A DNA stretch of 55,145 bases, taken from Bacteroidaceae bacterium. GTDB taxonomy: Bacteria > Bacteroidota > Bacteroidia > Bacteroidales > Bacteroidaceae. Shown in pieces: positions 34,188 through 42,246 of the stretch (its first letter is position 1; every line of letters starts with the position of its first letter). The translations under genes and the position numbers were made by a program. The notes under the pieces were generated by a model that saw only the letters and a list, made by a program, of their open reading frames with translations, was not told where the DNA came from and searched no databases. The stretch is taken from positions 1 to 55,145 of the forward strand of contig JAFROT010000002.1 of NCBI GenBank assembly GCA_017429525.1, read 5' to 3'.

Positions 34188-34868
34188 TCACTTTTCAGTT
34201 CCTTCTTCCTTCTCTTTCTTCTCTTCTTGAATGAAGCCTATTGGTCTGCGGGGCTTGGGTGAAGGATTGTCGGCCTGCAAGGCTGCCAGCGATTGGTTGA
34301 TGAGTTCCAGCTGCATACGGGTGTCCTCGTTAATCTCGTTCTGGTCGGCAAGGATCTCCTCGATGTCCAGCTTCAACTCTTCGAAGTCGCGACGCAGTTG
34401 GGCCACATCGGCGTTGGGAGCAGGAAGGGAAGCGGCCATGTGGCGCAGCTCCACGAAGGCACGCATGATGCTGATATTCATCTGTATGGCCAACGGTGAA
34501 CGAAGCACACTGCTGAGCATAGCCACACCCAGTTCAGTGAAAGCGTAGGGAAGTTTGCGGGAACCTCCCCAACTTGAAATCACATTTTGTGATATCAAGA
34601 TTTTATCTTGCTGATTATCAGGATGACTTGAAATCACATTTTGTGATATCCAATTTTTTGATGTCGCAATTTGTGATTTCAAAATCTCCCATTCGCCACG
34701 TGTCAGCTGAAACATGAAATCCTCTGGGAAGCGTTCGATGTTGCGCTTCACGGCCTGATTCAATGCACGGGTTTCCACGCCATAGATGGCAGCCAGATCG
34801 AAGTCCAGCATCACCCGCTGCCCGCGTATCTCGTAGATCTTCTGTCTTATCGGTTCCAATGCATCCAT
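34188..34868 (-). CDS. ORF6N domain protein
   Basis: A 226-residue DNA-binding-type protein. The N-terminal ORF6N domain is clear: [37 protein letters not shown] and [11 protein letters not shown], then [18 protein letters not shown]6N proteins occur in phages and mobile elements and are thought to regulate transcription. Where most members read SQIATS followed by a short GG loop, this one carries about 28 extra residues with the phrase ISQNVISS repeated, encoded by direct repeats around a TCACATTTTGTGA core. The C terminus is a coiled coil ([20 protein letters not shown]). It is flanked by 56-bp direct repeats. Confidence 0.85.
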   Translation of the reverse strand: MDALEPIRQKIYEIRGQRVMLDFDLAAIYGVETRALNQAVKRNIERFPEDFMFQLTRGEWEILKSQIATSKNWISQNVISSHPDNQQDKILISQNVISSWGGSRKLPYAFTELGVAMLSSVLRSPLAIQMNISIMRAFVELRHMAASLPAPNADVAQLRRDFEELKLDIEEILADQNEINEDTRMQLELINQSLAALQADNPSPKPRRPIGFIQEEKKEKEEGTEK

Positions 34869-34887
34869 AAGGTCTTTTTTTCGTTTT

Positions 34888-34943
34888 CGCCTGCAAAGTT
34901 AACGATTATTTCCGAATCCCCATCAAGAAAGGACAGAAAAAAC
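34888..34943. repeat. 56-bp direct repeat, right copy
   Basis: Second copy of the repeat at 34102, upstream of the ORF6N gene. Confidence 0.9.
34894..34901 (-). promoter_or_regulatory. -7 box of the ORF6N gene
   Basis: TAACTTTG on the minus strand inside the right 56-bp repeat, 25 bases before the ATG. The nearest -33 match is weak. Confidence 0.55.
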
Positions 34944-35179
34944 AAAATGTTGCAATGTTGCAATGTAGCAATGTTGCAATAAGGTGTTTTCAATGTGCAA
35001 CAAATAGAGAGAGTAGAATTTTAATTATATATTATAATTATAATATATAATTAACTATATTTTTAAAGCCTTTCGCAGGTCGGAAAGTGCTTAATGCAAC
35101 ATTGCTACAATGCTACAATGCTGCAAACTGCATCATGAACAATATGTTTACAGATTTTAACACGCCACAGCACCCCATA
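34944..35179. other. Gene-free, repeat-rich spacer
   Basis: No gene is seen. It holds a run of TGTTGCAATG units (34948-34980), an AT-only palindromic stretch (TTATATATTATAATTATAAT from 35024), and the TGCAACATTGCTACA repeat. The TTGCAATG units and the later CATTGCTACA units are partly complementary. Confidence 0.6.
35089..35125. repeat. TGCAACATTGCTACA repeat, right copy
   Basis: CTTAATGCAACATTGCTACA is identical to the 20 bases at 18495, followed by two more ATGCTAC/GC units. Both copies have the same orientation and bracket the accessory region. Confidence 0.75.
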
Positions 35180-35211
35180 TTTGGCAACCTCGCCAAATTG
35201 TCGTACCTTTG
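35180..35211 (+). promoter_or_regulatory. Promoter of the HU-like gene
   Basis: TTTG (35180-35183) and TACCTTTG (35204-35211), 20 bases apart. The transcript would start near 35217 and carry a leader of about 415 bases before the ATG at 35632. Confidence 0.7.
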
Positions 35212-35221
35212 CAGTGTGAAA

Positions 35222-35271
35222 GGAGCAGACCCCCTCCCCGCTCCCCCTGTAGGGGGAGGGTGGTCACCTGG
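35222..35271 (+). repeat. GC-rich palindromic element
   Basis: Copy in the leader of the HU-like gene. It begins GGAGCAGACCCCCTCCCC and is nearly identical to the copy at 20109. Confidence 0.85.
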
Positions 35272-35450
35272 CAAGGCACTGAGCGAATAGACGTTAGTGG
35301 CCACACGAATAGACGCTCAAGCCCCTGCGACAAGTCGTAGTGCGCAATACGACTGCTCGCTTGAAAATGCCTCACACATCAATCAACAAATCAAACCAAC
35401 CAATCATTGTTTAACCCTTAAAAACCAAATCCCCCAACCCGCTCACCACA

Positions 35451-35502
35451 CAGACCCACCCCCCTGCTCCTCCCTGTGAGGGAGGGGAGTGGTCACCCTC
35501 AA
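35451..35502 (+). repeat. GC-rich palindromic element
   Basis: More divergent copy: CTCCTCCCT-GTG-AGGGAGGGGAG, with the conserved end GTGGTCACC. Confidence 0.7.
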
Positions 35503-35550
35503 GACGGGAATCCAACAATAAACCCAACGATGCGGACGCCTGCTCAGAGC

Positions 35551-35630
35551 ATTCCACCCTCCCCCTACAGGGGGAGTGAGGAGGGGGTCCACACCCTCCC
35601 CCTAGAGGGGGAGCGGGGAGGGGGTCCACC
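35551..35630 (-). repeat. Two tandem GC-rich palindromic elements, reverse orientation
   Basis: Two copies (35551-35591 and 35592-35630), each built on CTCCCCCT and AGGGGGAG, end one base before the ATG of the HU-like gene. They could fold into hairpins over the ribosome landing site. Confidence 0.8.
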
Positions 35631-35631
35631 T

Positions 35632-36150
35632 ATGAACGAATCAATTAAGTACAGTGTGGCACTTCGTGCCAACCCAATGAATGCGGAGGAGGCGAAGAAG
35701 GCCTACGCGAGCATGCAGCACCAGCGTACGATCTCGCTGGAGGAGCTGTCGGATCACATCGTGGAACATGGCTCGCCGTTCTCCAAGGGTGCCATCTACG
35801 GCATCATCGTGGACCTCACGCAGTGTGCCGCCGAGGCGCTGCAGGAGGGCAACAACGTGGACCTGGGCGACCTGGGCAAGATCACCACTTCCATCAGTTC
35901 CATTGGCGCCACGGCCAGCACCGACCCCGACACGGGCGAGGAACGCACGGCGCTGCAGAACTTCACCGCCGCCAACATCATCGGCATCAACGTGAACTTC
36001 CAGGCCGGCGACAAGCTGATGCGTAAGCTCAACCAGGCTACCTTCGAACCCACCATCTCGCGCAAGGCGCAGGCTGCCGCCCTCCGTGCCGAGAAGGAAG
36101 GCAGGAAGAATGCGGATTGGGAGGACAGCGAGGAAGGTGAAGGTGAATAA
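35632..36150 (+). CDS. HU-like DNA-binding protein
   Basis: A 172-residue member of the Bacteroidetes HU/IHF-like family with an extended tail. The start MNESIKYSVALRANPMN matches the family. Core features are ISLEELSDHIVEHGS, then FSKGAIYGIIVDLTQCAAEA and LGDLGKITTS. The C terminus is charged and ends in a run of Glu (EEGEGE), as in other long versions. The frame stays open upstream, but those codons only translate the palindromic repeats, so 35632 is preferred. It is expected to bind DNA. It is followed by the smalltalk gene, a known arrangement in this order. Confidence 0.85.
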   Translation: MNESIKYSVALRANPMNAEEAKKAYASMQHQRTISLEELSDHIVEHGSPFSKGAIYGIIVDLTQCAAEALQEGNNVDLGDLGKITTSISSIGATASTDPDTGEERTALQNFTAANIIGINVNFQAGDKLMRKLNQATFEPTISRKAQAAALRAEKEGRKNADWEDSEEGEGE

Positions 36151-36206
36151 AAGACCCACCCCCGACCCCTCCCATAAGGGAGGGGAGAGGGGAGCGGTCA
36201 TCTTTG
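36151..36206 (+). repeat. GC-rich palindromic element
   Basis: Directly follows the stop codon of the HU-like gene: GACCCCTCCC-ATA-AGGGAGGGGAG, ending GCGGTCATC. It could act as a terminator hairpin although no T-run follows. Confidence 0.75.
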
Positions 36207-36345
36207 ACAAGGAAAGTAAATGCGCACAAATGCGCAGGAAATTAATTCAGATAATTTAATTTACTGGGCGAAATTTACTCCGCATTTTCTCCGTATTTAC
36301 TTTCAACGTCAGAAATCAACAAATCAAATGTTTAACCTTTAAACT

Positions 36346-36450
36346 ATGAAAGAAACTACCAAACGAACCTTGAAGCGCATCACGGAGATTATCATCACGA
36401 TCCTGACGGCGCTGATAACGGCACTGAGCACGCACGCGGCTGTGTGCTGA
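36346..36450 (+). CDS. Smalltalk-type small membrane peptide
   Basis: A 34-residue frame: MKETTKRTLKRITEIIITIL followed by TALITALSTHAAVC and a stop. It has a basic N terminus, one hydrophobic helix and a terminal Cys, which is the pattern of the Bacteroidetes smalltalk family. Members are found directly after HU-like genes, as here (195 bases downstream). A run of A-rich sequence and AACCTTTAAACT precedes the start. The function is unknown; an amidase gene that often follows is not present, and the next gene is on the other strand. Confidence 0.75.
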   Translation: MKETTKRTLKRITEIIITILTALITALSTHAAVC

Positions 36451-36468
36451 CGAACACGAAAAATGAAT

Positions 36469-36505
36469 GTCCCTGCTGTGTCGTCTGTTGTGGCACGGCA
36501 GGGAC
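36469..36505. terminator. Possible terminator between smalltalk and the S9 peptidase gene
   Basis: GTCCCTGC and GCAGGGAC form an 8-bp stem with a 21-base loop between two convergent genes. There is no clear T-run, so the call is tentative. Confidence 0.4.
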
Positions 36506-36527
36506 TTGTCAGTTCTAAGCGGCAGGT

Positions 36528-39116
36528 TTACAGTTTCTTGTCGGGGTACATGCTTTGCCACCATTCGGGTTCATCCTTCAGCCATCGGGCGAACCACGCT
36601 TCCATTGTGTGTTGCCAGTCGATGCTCTTCTGGTAGGCGAGGATGTGATGGTTCTCACCTTCTACGAGCACGAGGGCTGTGGGGCGCCCGAGCAGCTTCA
36701 GCGCCGTGTACATCTGAATGCTCTCGCCCACGGGTACGTTTGTGTCGGCCGTGCCGTGGAGGAAGAGGATGGGCGTGTGGATCTTGTCGGCATTGAAGAG
36801 GGGGCTCTGGTCTACGTAGAGGTCCTTACGGGTCCAGGGGTAGCTGCCGCCCATTGAGGTCTGGCTGTAGCTGTAGCCCCAGAAGCCTTCGCCCCAGTAG
36901 CTGGTGTGGTCGCTGATGCCGGCGTGTGAGATGGCGGCGGCGAAGATGTCGGTCTGCGTTTGCAGGTATTGTGTCATGAATCCTCCGTAGCTGGCGCCGA
37001 AACAACCAATCTTGTTTGCGTTGACCCACGTGTGCTGTGCCGTGAACGCCTTGACGGCACCTATGATATCTTCGGCCACGCCCTTGCCGGCCGTGTTGAC
37101 GTGGCGCGACGACCATTCCTGTCCGAAGCCTGTGGCACCACTGGGATTAACGACGAGGAATACGTAGCCCTGTGCAGCAAAGACCTGCGGCGAATAGCGG
37201 CTGTCGAAGTAGCGCGAGGTGGGCGAGCAGCCGCCATAGTAGTAGGTGAGCATAGGATATTTCTTCGATGGGTCGAAGGAAGGGGGCAGGTAGTAGCGGC
37301 AGCAGACGGAATCGCCATGAGCATTGACGAAGGTCCAGGCCTGGCATTGGCTCAGCTGCAGGTGGCTGTGCTGCTCGTCGTTGGGGGCTTCGGCCAGGGT
37401 GGCTTTGAGTTGGCGCGTCTGCAGCGTATAGAGGCGGTCGGCGTTGGTGGCGCTCTGCCCGGAGTAGATCATCACCGGGGCATTGCTGGCCAAGGCGAAG
37501 CGCGAGACGACGTCTTCCTTCGAGTCTACGAGCGTGAACTTGGAACTCTTCGGGTCGAGGCGGAAGAGGTGGATGTAGTCGCGGTCTTCGGCCGTCAGGT
37601 AGATCATACCGTCGGCCGTGCTCCAGACGGCACGAGCGACTGAAGGATTAAAGTCGCGCGTCAGTGGGCGCGTGGCGAAGCGTACCATGCCGTCGGCAGA
37701 GCGTTGAGGCTGATCGAGCGACATCAGATAAAGCTGCTTGTCTATCATGCTCGGTACGCGACCGTCAGGAACTACATTTCCGATGCCTCCCAGCGCCTCG
37801 GGCGAGCCTTCGAGCAACACCTGTCGGCCATTGGGTGAGAAGTGTGCGCCTTCGAGGAAGCCGTCTTGCCAGACGAGTGTATCCACGCCCATCGTCTCGA
37901 GGTCGAGGCGGAAGAGCGAAGTGAGAGTGGTGGGTCGCATGCGCGTAATATCGTCGCTGTATTTCGCGAAGAGCAGGTAGCGGCTGTCGGCGCTGACGTC
38001 CTGCAGGCCGATGGAGTGGAAACCGCTGGTGAGAGGGCGCATCAGCCCGGTAGCGAGGTCGTAGAGCGCCAGTCGCGAGCGCGAGCGCCAGCCGGGTTGG
38101 CGGTCGTCGGGGTGCACGACCTCGTGGACGTCGCGGTTCTTCTCCTGCTCTCCGTTGTCCTGGAGGGTGTAGACGAGTTGCCGCTCGTTGGGCAACATCC
38201 GCCATGAGCCTTCAGGCAGGTCGGGCGTGAGCACCGTCTCGTCGCGTGTCAGCGGGTCTATGCTCACGAGTGAGCGACGTCCGTCGGCCCCCGTTTGTGT
38301 CACCAAATAGCGGTTCGTGCGGGGCATCCAGCGAAGGCCCTGCCTCGTCTCGAGCACGCGCCCGCTATTCAGCTGGCGAACCTCATGGCGATAGTTGGGC
38401 TTGCCGTCGGGGCTGTAGTTGTAGAGGCTTACGATGGCCAACTGGCCGTTGGGCGAGAGGGCTATGCTGGTGTAGTGCCAGTCGAGCAGAAGGTCGCCGA
38501 ACGTGAAGGGGCGGTCGACAGTTCCTTTGGCAGCGAGGCTGACGGTCCCTGCCTTCTCGGGCCTGACGCTGAGGCGCAGCGTATCGGTCTTGCCGATGGT
38601 GAGGGCTTTGATGACCACGTCGTGGGTGGCGGGCAGCAGCGTCAGGGATTGTCCGGCGCGCTGGCTCTTTCCATCGACGTAGAGCTCGAAGTTCTTGCAG
38701 CCCTCCACTTCGATGGCTGCCTTGGCGAAGGAGTTGTTGCTCAGCGCAAATCCTACCAGGTGAAGGGCTGCTGCCTTGTCGGTTGGTGCCAGCAGGACGA
38801 GGCTGTCGTTGGTCGTCGGCGCCGTCGCCACGGCATCAAGTCGCAGAGGTGCCTTCAAGAGGCTTTTGGCATCGAAGGCTTTGGCCTGCAGGTCCACGCT
38901 GTCGGTGGCTACGGGGGAGGGTATGGCTAGGGGCCCGACGTGGCGGTGGGCCGTGACGCGGATAGCCTGCACCTCTGTTGGGCGGGCTTCCTGTGCCGGC
39001 ACGGGGCCTGCGCAGAGCAATAATGCGGCCAGTATGAGGCCCCCGTTCTTCTTTCTTAGGGTGCGAGTGCAGAGCTGCAAGGCGCTTGCAGCAGCGTTAG
39101 CAGAGCGTTTCTTCAT
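36528..39116 (-). CDS. Prolyl oligopeptidase family (S9) serine peptidase
   Basis: From the ATG at 39116 the protein is 862 residues. It begins with a long basic n-region and a hydrophobic core (GGLILAALLLCAGPVPAQ), a signal peptide probably cleaved after PAQ or VPA. A beta-propeller domain (about residues 200-590) leads into the C-terminal alpha/beta hydrolase. The catalytic triad is Ser709 in GASYGGF, Asp791 in HGTADTNVP and His823 in GENHHI. Likely a periplasmic peptidase of the S9 group acting on oligopeptides. The frame is open for 43 more codons upstream, but these cover the promoter. It is divergent from the calcium ATPase gene. Confidence 0.93.
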   Translation of the reverse strand: MKKRSANAAASALQLCTRTLRKKNGGLILAALLLCAGPVPAQEARPTEVQAIRVTAHRHVGPLAIPSPVATDSVDLQAKAFDAKSLLKAPLRLDAVATAPTTNDSLVLLAPTDKAAALHLVGFALSNNSFAKAAIEVEGCKNFELYVDGKSQRAGQSLTLLPATHDVVIKALTIGKTDTLRLSVRPEKAGTVSLAAKGTVDRPFTFGDLLLDWHYTSIALSPNGQLAIVSLYNYSPDGKPNYRHEVRQLNSGRVLETRQGLRWMPRTNRYLVTQTGADGRRSLVSIDPLTRDETVLTPDLPEGSWRMLPNERQLVYTLQDNGEQEKNRDVHEVVHPDDRQPGWRSRSRLALYDLATGLMRPLTSGFHSIGLQDVSADSRYLLFAKYSDDITRMRPTTLTSLFRLDLETMGVDTLVWQDGFLEGAHFSPNGRQVLLEGSPEALGGIGNVVPDGRVPSMIDKQLYLMSLDQPQRSADGMVRFATRPLTRDFNPSVARAVWSTADGMIYLTAEDRDYIHLFRLDPKSSKFTLVDSKEDVVSRFALASNAPVMIYSGQSATNADRLYTLQTRQLKATLAEAPNDEQHSHLQLSQCQAWTFVNAHGDSVCCRYYLPPSFDPSKKYPMLTYYYGGCSPTSRYFDSRYSPQVFAAQGYVFLVVNPSGATGFGQEWSSRHVNTAGKGVAEDIIGAVKAFTAQHTWVNANKIGCFGASYGGFMTQYLQTQTDIFAAAISHAGISDHTSYWGEGFWGYSYSQTSMGGSYPWTRKDLYVDQSPLFNADKIHTPILFLHGTADTNVPVGESIQMYTALKLLGRPTALVLVEGENHHILAYQKSIDWQHTMEAWFARWLKDEPEWWQSMYPDKKL

Positions 39117-39149
39117 CGTTTTCAAGTGGCTGTTGTTACAAATTCGTGA

Positions 39150-39157
39150 CAAAGATA
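39150..39157 (-). promoter_or_regulatory. -7 box of the S9 peptidase gene
   Basis: TATCTTTG on the minus strand, 33 bases before the ATG at 39116. It supports that start over the longer frame. Confidence 0.6.
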
Positions 39158-39197
39158 CTAAAAAAAGATGAACGTTCCACTTTTCGGCCTCATTTAT

Positions 39198-39228
39198 TTT
39201 GCCTTCACGCTGAAAAACGCTACTTTTG
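39198..39228 (+). promoter_or_regulatory. Promoter of the P-type ATPase gene
   Basis: TTTG (39198-39201) and TACTTTTG (39221-39228) with 19 bases between: a near-perfect Bacteroidetes promoter. It lies inside the longest open frame, so translation must begin downstream. Confidence 0.75.
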
Positions 39229-39236
39229 CCCTCCAA

Positions 39237-42125
39237 ATGAAACAAGCTATCCCATCCGATTGTTCATCTGTTCTCGAAGGCGACAGCCGTCGCCACGCGA
39301 TGCCGTCACGTCCTCAGGGGCTCATGCCCGATGAGGTCGAAGCCTCGCGCCGTGCCTATGGCTCCAACGTGTTTACGCCTCGCGAGCGCACGCCGTGGTG
39401 GCGCAAGTTCTTGTTGAAGTTCACTGACCCGCTCATCATCATCCTTCTCGTTGCGGCAGTCCTCTCCATCGGCATCTCGTGCTACGAGTATTTCGTCCTG
39501 GGCGCTGATGCAAAGGCTTTCTTTGAACCTGTTGGCATCATCGTCGCTATTGCGCTGGCCACGGGCCTGGCGTTCTGGTTTGAGCAGAAAGCCGACCGCG
39601 AGTTCTCGCTCCTCAATCAGCAGAACGACCTCGACCCTGTGCGCGTCATTCGAGATGGGCATGAGACCTCAGTTCCCCGTCGGGACTTGGTGGTGGGCGA
39701 TCTCGTCATCCTCTCCACGGGCGACGAGATTCCTGCTGACGGCCAGCTCCTTGAGGCTACGCAGATGCAAGTCGACGAGTCCTCGCTCACAGGCGAACCG
39801 ATGTGCCACAAGTCTGTCGATCCCGACGAGCAGGACGCCGATGCCACTTTCCCCACCGACGTAGTCCTTCGCGGTACGAAATTGCTTGAGGGGCACGGCC
39901 TGATGCGCGTGACGGCAGTAGGCGACCACACTGAGGCTGGGCATGTTTTCATCGAGACGCAGATTGATGACTCTGTGCGCACGCCTCTTAACGAGCAGTT
40001 GGACCGCCTCGGGCTGCTCATCTCACGTGTCAGCTACGCTATCGCAGCGCTTGTCGTCGTCGGACGTCTCGTCATGTGGCTCGTCACGGCGGATGCGGAG
40101 ACGCTTGCCGCTTTAGGCACAGAACTTTCGACCTTCAACTTTCAGTTCTCGACCTACTCTTTCCTTGCCTATTTCCTGCAGTCGCTGATGCTGGCTGTGA
40201 CGCTCATCGTCGTTGCCGTTCCCGAGGGCCTTCCTATGGCTGTCACGCTCTCGCTGGCTTATTCGATGCGCAGCATGCTCAAGACGAATAACCTTGTCCG
40301 CCGCATGCATGCTTGCGAGACGATGGGTGCTGCTACCGTCATCTGCACCGACAAGACGGGCACCCTCACCCAGAATCAGATGCGGGTGGCAGAGATGTGG
40401 GGAGACGCCGCTTTCCCTCTCGTCGCCACCAATATCGCCGTCAACAGTACTGCCTCGCTCGATGGCGACCGCGTGCTGGGCAACCCCACCGAGGGCGCGC
40501 TGCTGCTGTGGCTCCGAGAGCAAGGCGCTGACTATGAGGCTATGCGCAGCGAAGCAGTCATCACTGAAGAGATCCCGTTCACCACCGAGCGCAAATATAT
40601 GGCTACGCGTGTAGCCGTCGCAGGCTCTCACGCGCGCGATACCTTATTTATAAAGGGAGCGCCTGAAATCGTCTTGGACATGTGCGGCAGAAGGCCCACC
40701 CCGTCCGTTGGGCACCCCTCCCGTCAAGGAGGGGAGGCTAACGCGGTGTCGGGCGTTGAGGCTGAAGTGAAGTCGGTCGTTGAGACTGAAGTGAAGCCAA
40801 ACGCAGAGGCCGAAGCCGTGTTGGCTGAATGGCAGCAGCGAGGTCTTCGCACGCTGGCTTTGGCTCATGCCGAAGGTGATCACTCACCCGTCCTTGACGC
40901 CCTCGTGGCGATTGCCGATCCAGTTCGTGAGGATGTTCCTGCCGCCGTCCGCGAGTGTCTGCAAGCGGGAATCGACGTGAAGATCGTCACGGGCGACACC
41001 CCTGCTACGGCTGCCGAGATTGCGCGGCAGATAGGGTTGAGACGGTCTGCCACGCCCGATGGACATTCCTCCCTTCGAGAAGGTTCGGCAACAACGTCGG
41101 GCGCTAAGACAGATGCGCCCAGCCCAGAGGCTCCGGTTGCTATCTACACGGGTCCTCAGGTGGCTGCGATGACCGATGAGGAACTGCGTGCCTGTGCGCG
41201 CGACATCGCCATTATCGCGCGTGCACGTCCGATGGACAAGAAGCGATTGGTCGAGGCGCTTCAGGCAGTGGGCGAAGTCGTGGCGGTGACGGGCGACGGC
41301 ACAAACGATGCGCCTGCATTGCGGGCAGCTCATGTTGGTCTCTCGATGGGCGCCGGCACAGCTGTTGCCAAGGAGGCTTCGGACATCACCATCATCGATA
41401 ACTCCTTCGCCAGCATTGGGCGGGCGGTCAAGTGGGGGCGGTCGCTCTATCGCAACATACAGCGCTTCATCCTCTTCCAGATGACGGTCAACGTCTGCGC
41501 CTGCCTCACGGTGCTGGCAGGCTCTTTCATGGGTACGGATGCGCCGCTGACGGTCACGCAAATGTTGTGGGTCAATCTGATCATGGACACGTTCGCCGCA
41601 ATGGCCTTGGCCTCGCTGCCGCCTACGTCGTCCGTCATGCGCGAACGGCCGCGCGATCGCCGCAAGTTCATCATCTCCACGCCCATGTGGCGATTCATCT
41701 TGGGCGTAGGAGGTTTCTTCTTTGTCGTCATGACTGGCCTGCTGTGGTTGCTCGAGCATGCCGAGGTCAAGGATATTAGCGACTTCATCAGTCTGCTCGT
41801 CGATGGTCGTCAGCAGTGGGTGCATGGCGAGCTCACGGACTTCGAGCTGAGCCTGTTCTTCACTACCTTCGTGATGCTTCAGTTCTGGAACCTGTTCAAC
41901 GCCCGTGCTTTCCTGACGCATCGCAGCGCCTTCCATCTCCGAGGCTGTCGTGGATTCCTGCTTATTGTCCTGTTGATCTTCGTCGGTCAGATTCTCATCG
42001 TCCAACTGGGCGGTAAGATGTTCAACGTCGTACCCCTCGAGTGGGACGAGTGGATGTGGATTCTCCTCGTGACCTCGCCCGTCATCCTCATTGGCGAAGC
42101 CGTGCGAGCCCTCAGCGGCAGTTAA
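39237..42125 (+). CDS. Calcium-translocating P-type ATPase (PMCA type)
   Basis: A membrane ATPase of about 962 residues that exports cations, probably Ca2+, at the cost of ATP. It has the P-type N-terminal domain (LMPDEVEASRRAYGSNVF), the actuator with LTGEP, the PEGLP motif in M4, the phosphorylated Asp372 in DKTGTLT, and the hinge GDGTNDAPAL. About ten hydrophobic segments are present. The actuator reads TGEP instead of TGES, as some relatives do. Two inserts in the cytoplasmic part (RRPTPSVGHPSRQGGEANAV and RRSATPDGHSSLREGS) look like translated palindromic repeats. The promoter at 39228 excludes the Met at 39168; the Met at 39300 is an alternative start that would give a normal leader. 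Confidence 0.9.
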   Translation: MKQAIPSDCSSVLEGDSRRHAMPSRPQGLMPDEVEASRRAYGSNVFTPRERTPWWRKFLLKFTDPLIIILLVAAVLSIGISCYEYFVLGADAKAFFEPVGIIVAIALATGLAFWFEQKADREFSLLNQQNDLDPVRVIRDGHETSVPRRDLVVGDLVILSTGDEIPADGQLLEATQMQVDESSLTGEPMCHKSVDPDEQDADATFPTDVVLRGTKLLEGHGLMRVTAVGDHTEAGHVFIETQIDDSVRTPLNEQLDRLGLLISRVSYAIAALVVVGRLVMWLVTADAETLAALGTELSTFNFQFSTYSFLAYFLQSLMLAVTLIVVAVPEGLPMAVTLSLAYSMRSMLKTNNLVRRMHACETMGAATVICTDKTGTLTQNQMRVAEMWGDAAFPLVATNIAVNSTASLDGDRVLGNPTEGALLLWLREQGADYEAMRSEAVITEEIPFTTERKYMATRVAVAGSHARDTLFIKGAPEIVLDMCGRRPTPSVGHPSRQGGEANAVSGVEAEVKSVVETEVKPNAEAEAVLAEWQQRGLRTLALAHAEGDHSPVLDALVAIADPVREDVPAAVRECLQAGIDVKIVTGDTPATAAEIARQIGLRRSATPDGHSSLREGSATTSGAKTDAPSPEAPVAIYTGPQVAAMTDEELRACARDIAIIARARPMDKKRLVEALQAVGEVVAVTGDGTNDAPALRAAHVGLSMGAGTAVAKEASDITIIDNSFASIGRAVKWGRSLYRNIQRFILFQMTVNVCACLTVLAGSFMGTDAPLTVTQMLWVNLIMDTFAAMALASLPPTSSVMRERPRDRRKFIISTPMWRFILGVGGFFFVVMTGLLWLLEHAEVKDISDFISLLVDGRQQWVHGELTDFELSLFFTTFVMLQFWNLFNARAFLTHRSAFHLRGCRGFLLIVLLIFVGQILIVQLGGKMFNVVPLEWDEWMWILLVTSPVILIGEAVRALSGS
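40691..40737. repeat. GC-rich palindromic element inside the P-type ATPase gene
   Basis: CACCCCTCCC-GTC-AAGGAGGGGAG, translated in frame in a cytoplasmic loop. A degraded second one may lie at 41045-41100. Confidence 0.65.
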
Positions 42126-42133
42126 AAAAACGG

Positions 42134-42183
42134 CGTTGAAAGTAGATTCATATTTACTCCCAATCTACTTTCAACGTCAAAAA
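42134..42183. terminator. Bidirectional terminator after the P-type ATPase gene
   Basis: CGTTGAAAGTAGATT (42134-42148) and AATCTACTTTCAACG (42162-42176) form a perfect 15-bp stem. A run of seven T follows on the minus strand. It lies between convergent genes. The 14-mer TACTTTCAACGTCA also occurs at 36298, upstream of smalltalk. Confidence 0.85.
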
Positions 42184-42246
42184 CAATATATTTTTAGCGC
42201 CACGATCATACTTGAAGGAGAGGCAAATCCCTTTCCTTCGCAAGCG

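Noticed and set aside
33966-34262. Plus-strand open frame upstream of the dnd operon
   Set aside because: Low-complexity composition with runs of Ser and Phe, no promoter, and it runs over the 56-bp repeat and into the antisense of the ORF6N gene.
35476-35631. N-terminal extension of the HU-like frame
   Set aside because: The codons only translate palindromic repeats; the family N terminus begins at MNESIKY.
39168-39236. Longer start of the P-type ATPase
   Set aside because: The extension spans both promoter boxes, so it would not be transcribed from that promoter.
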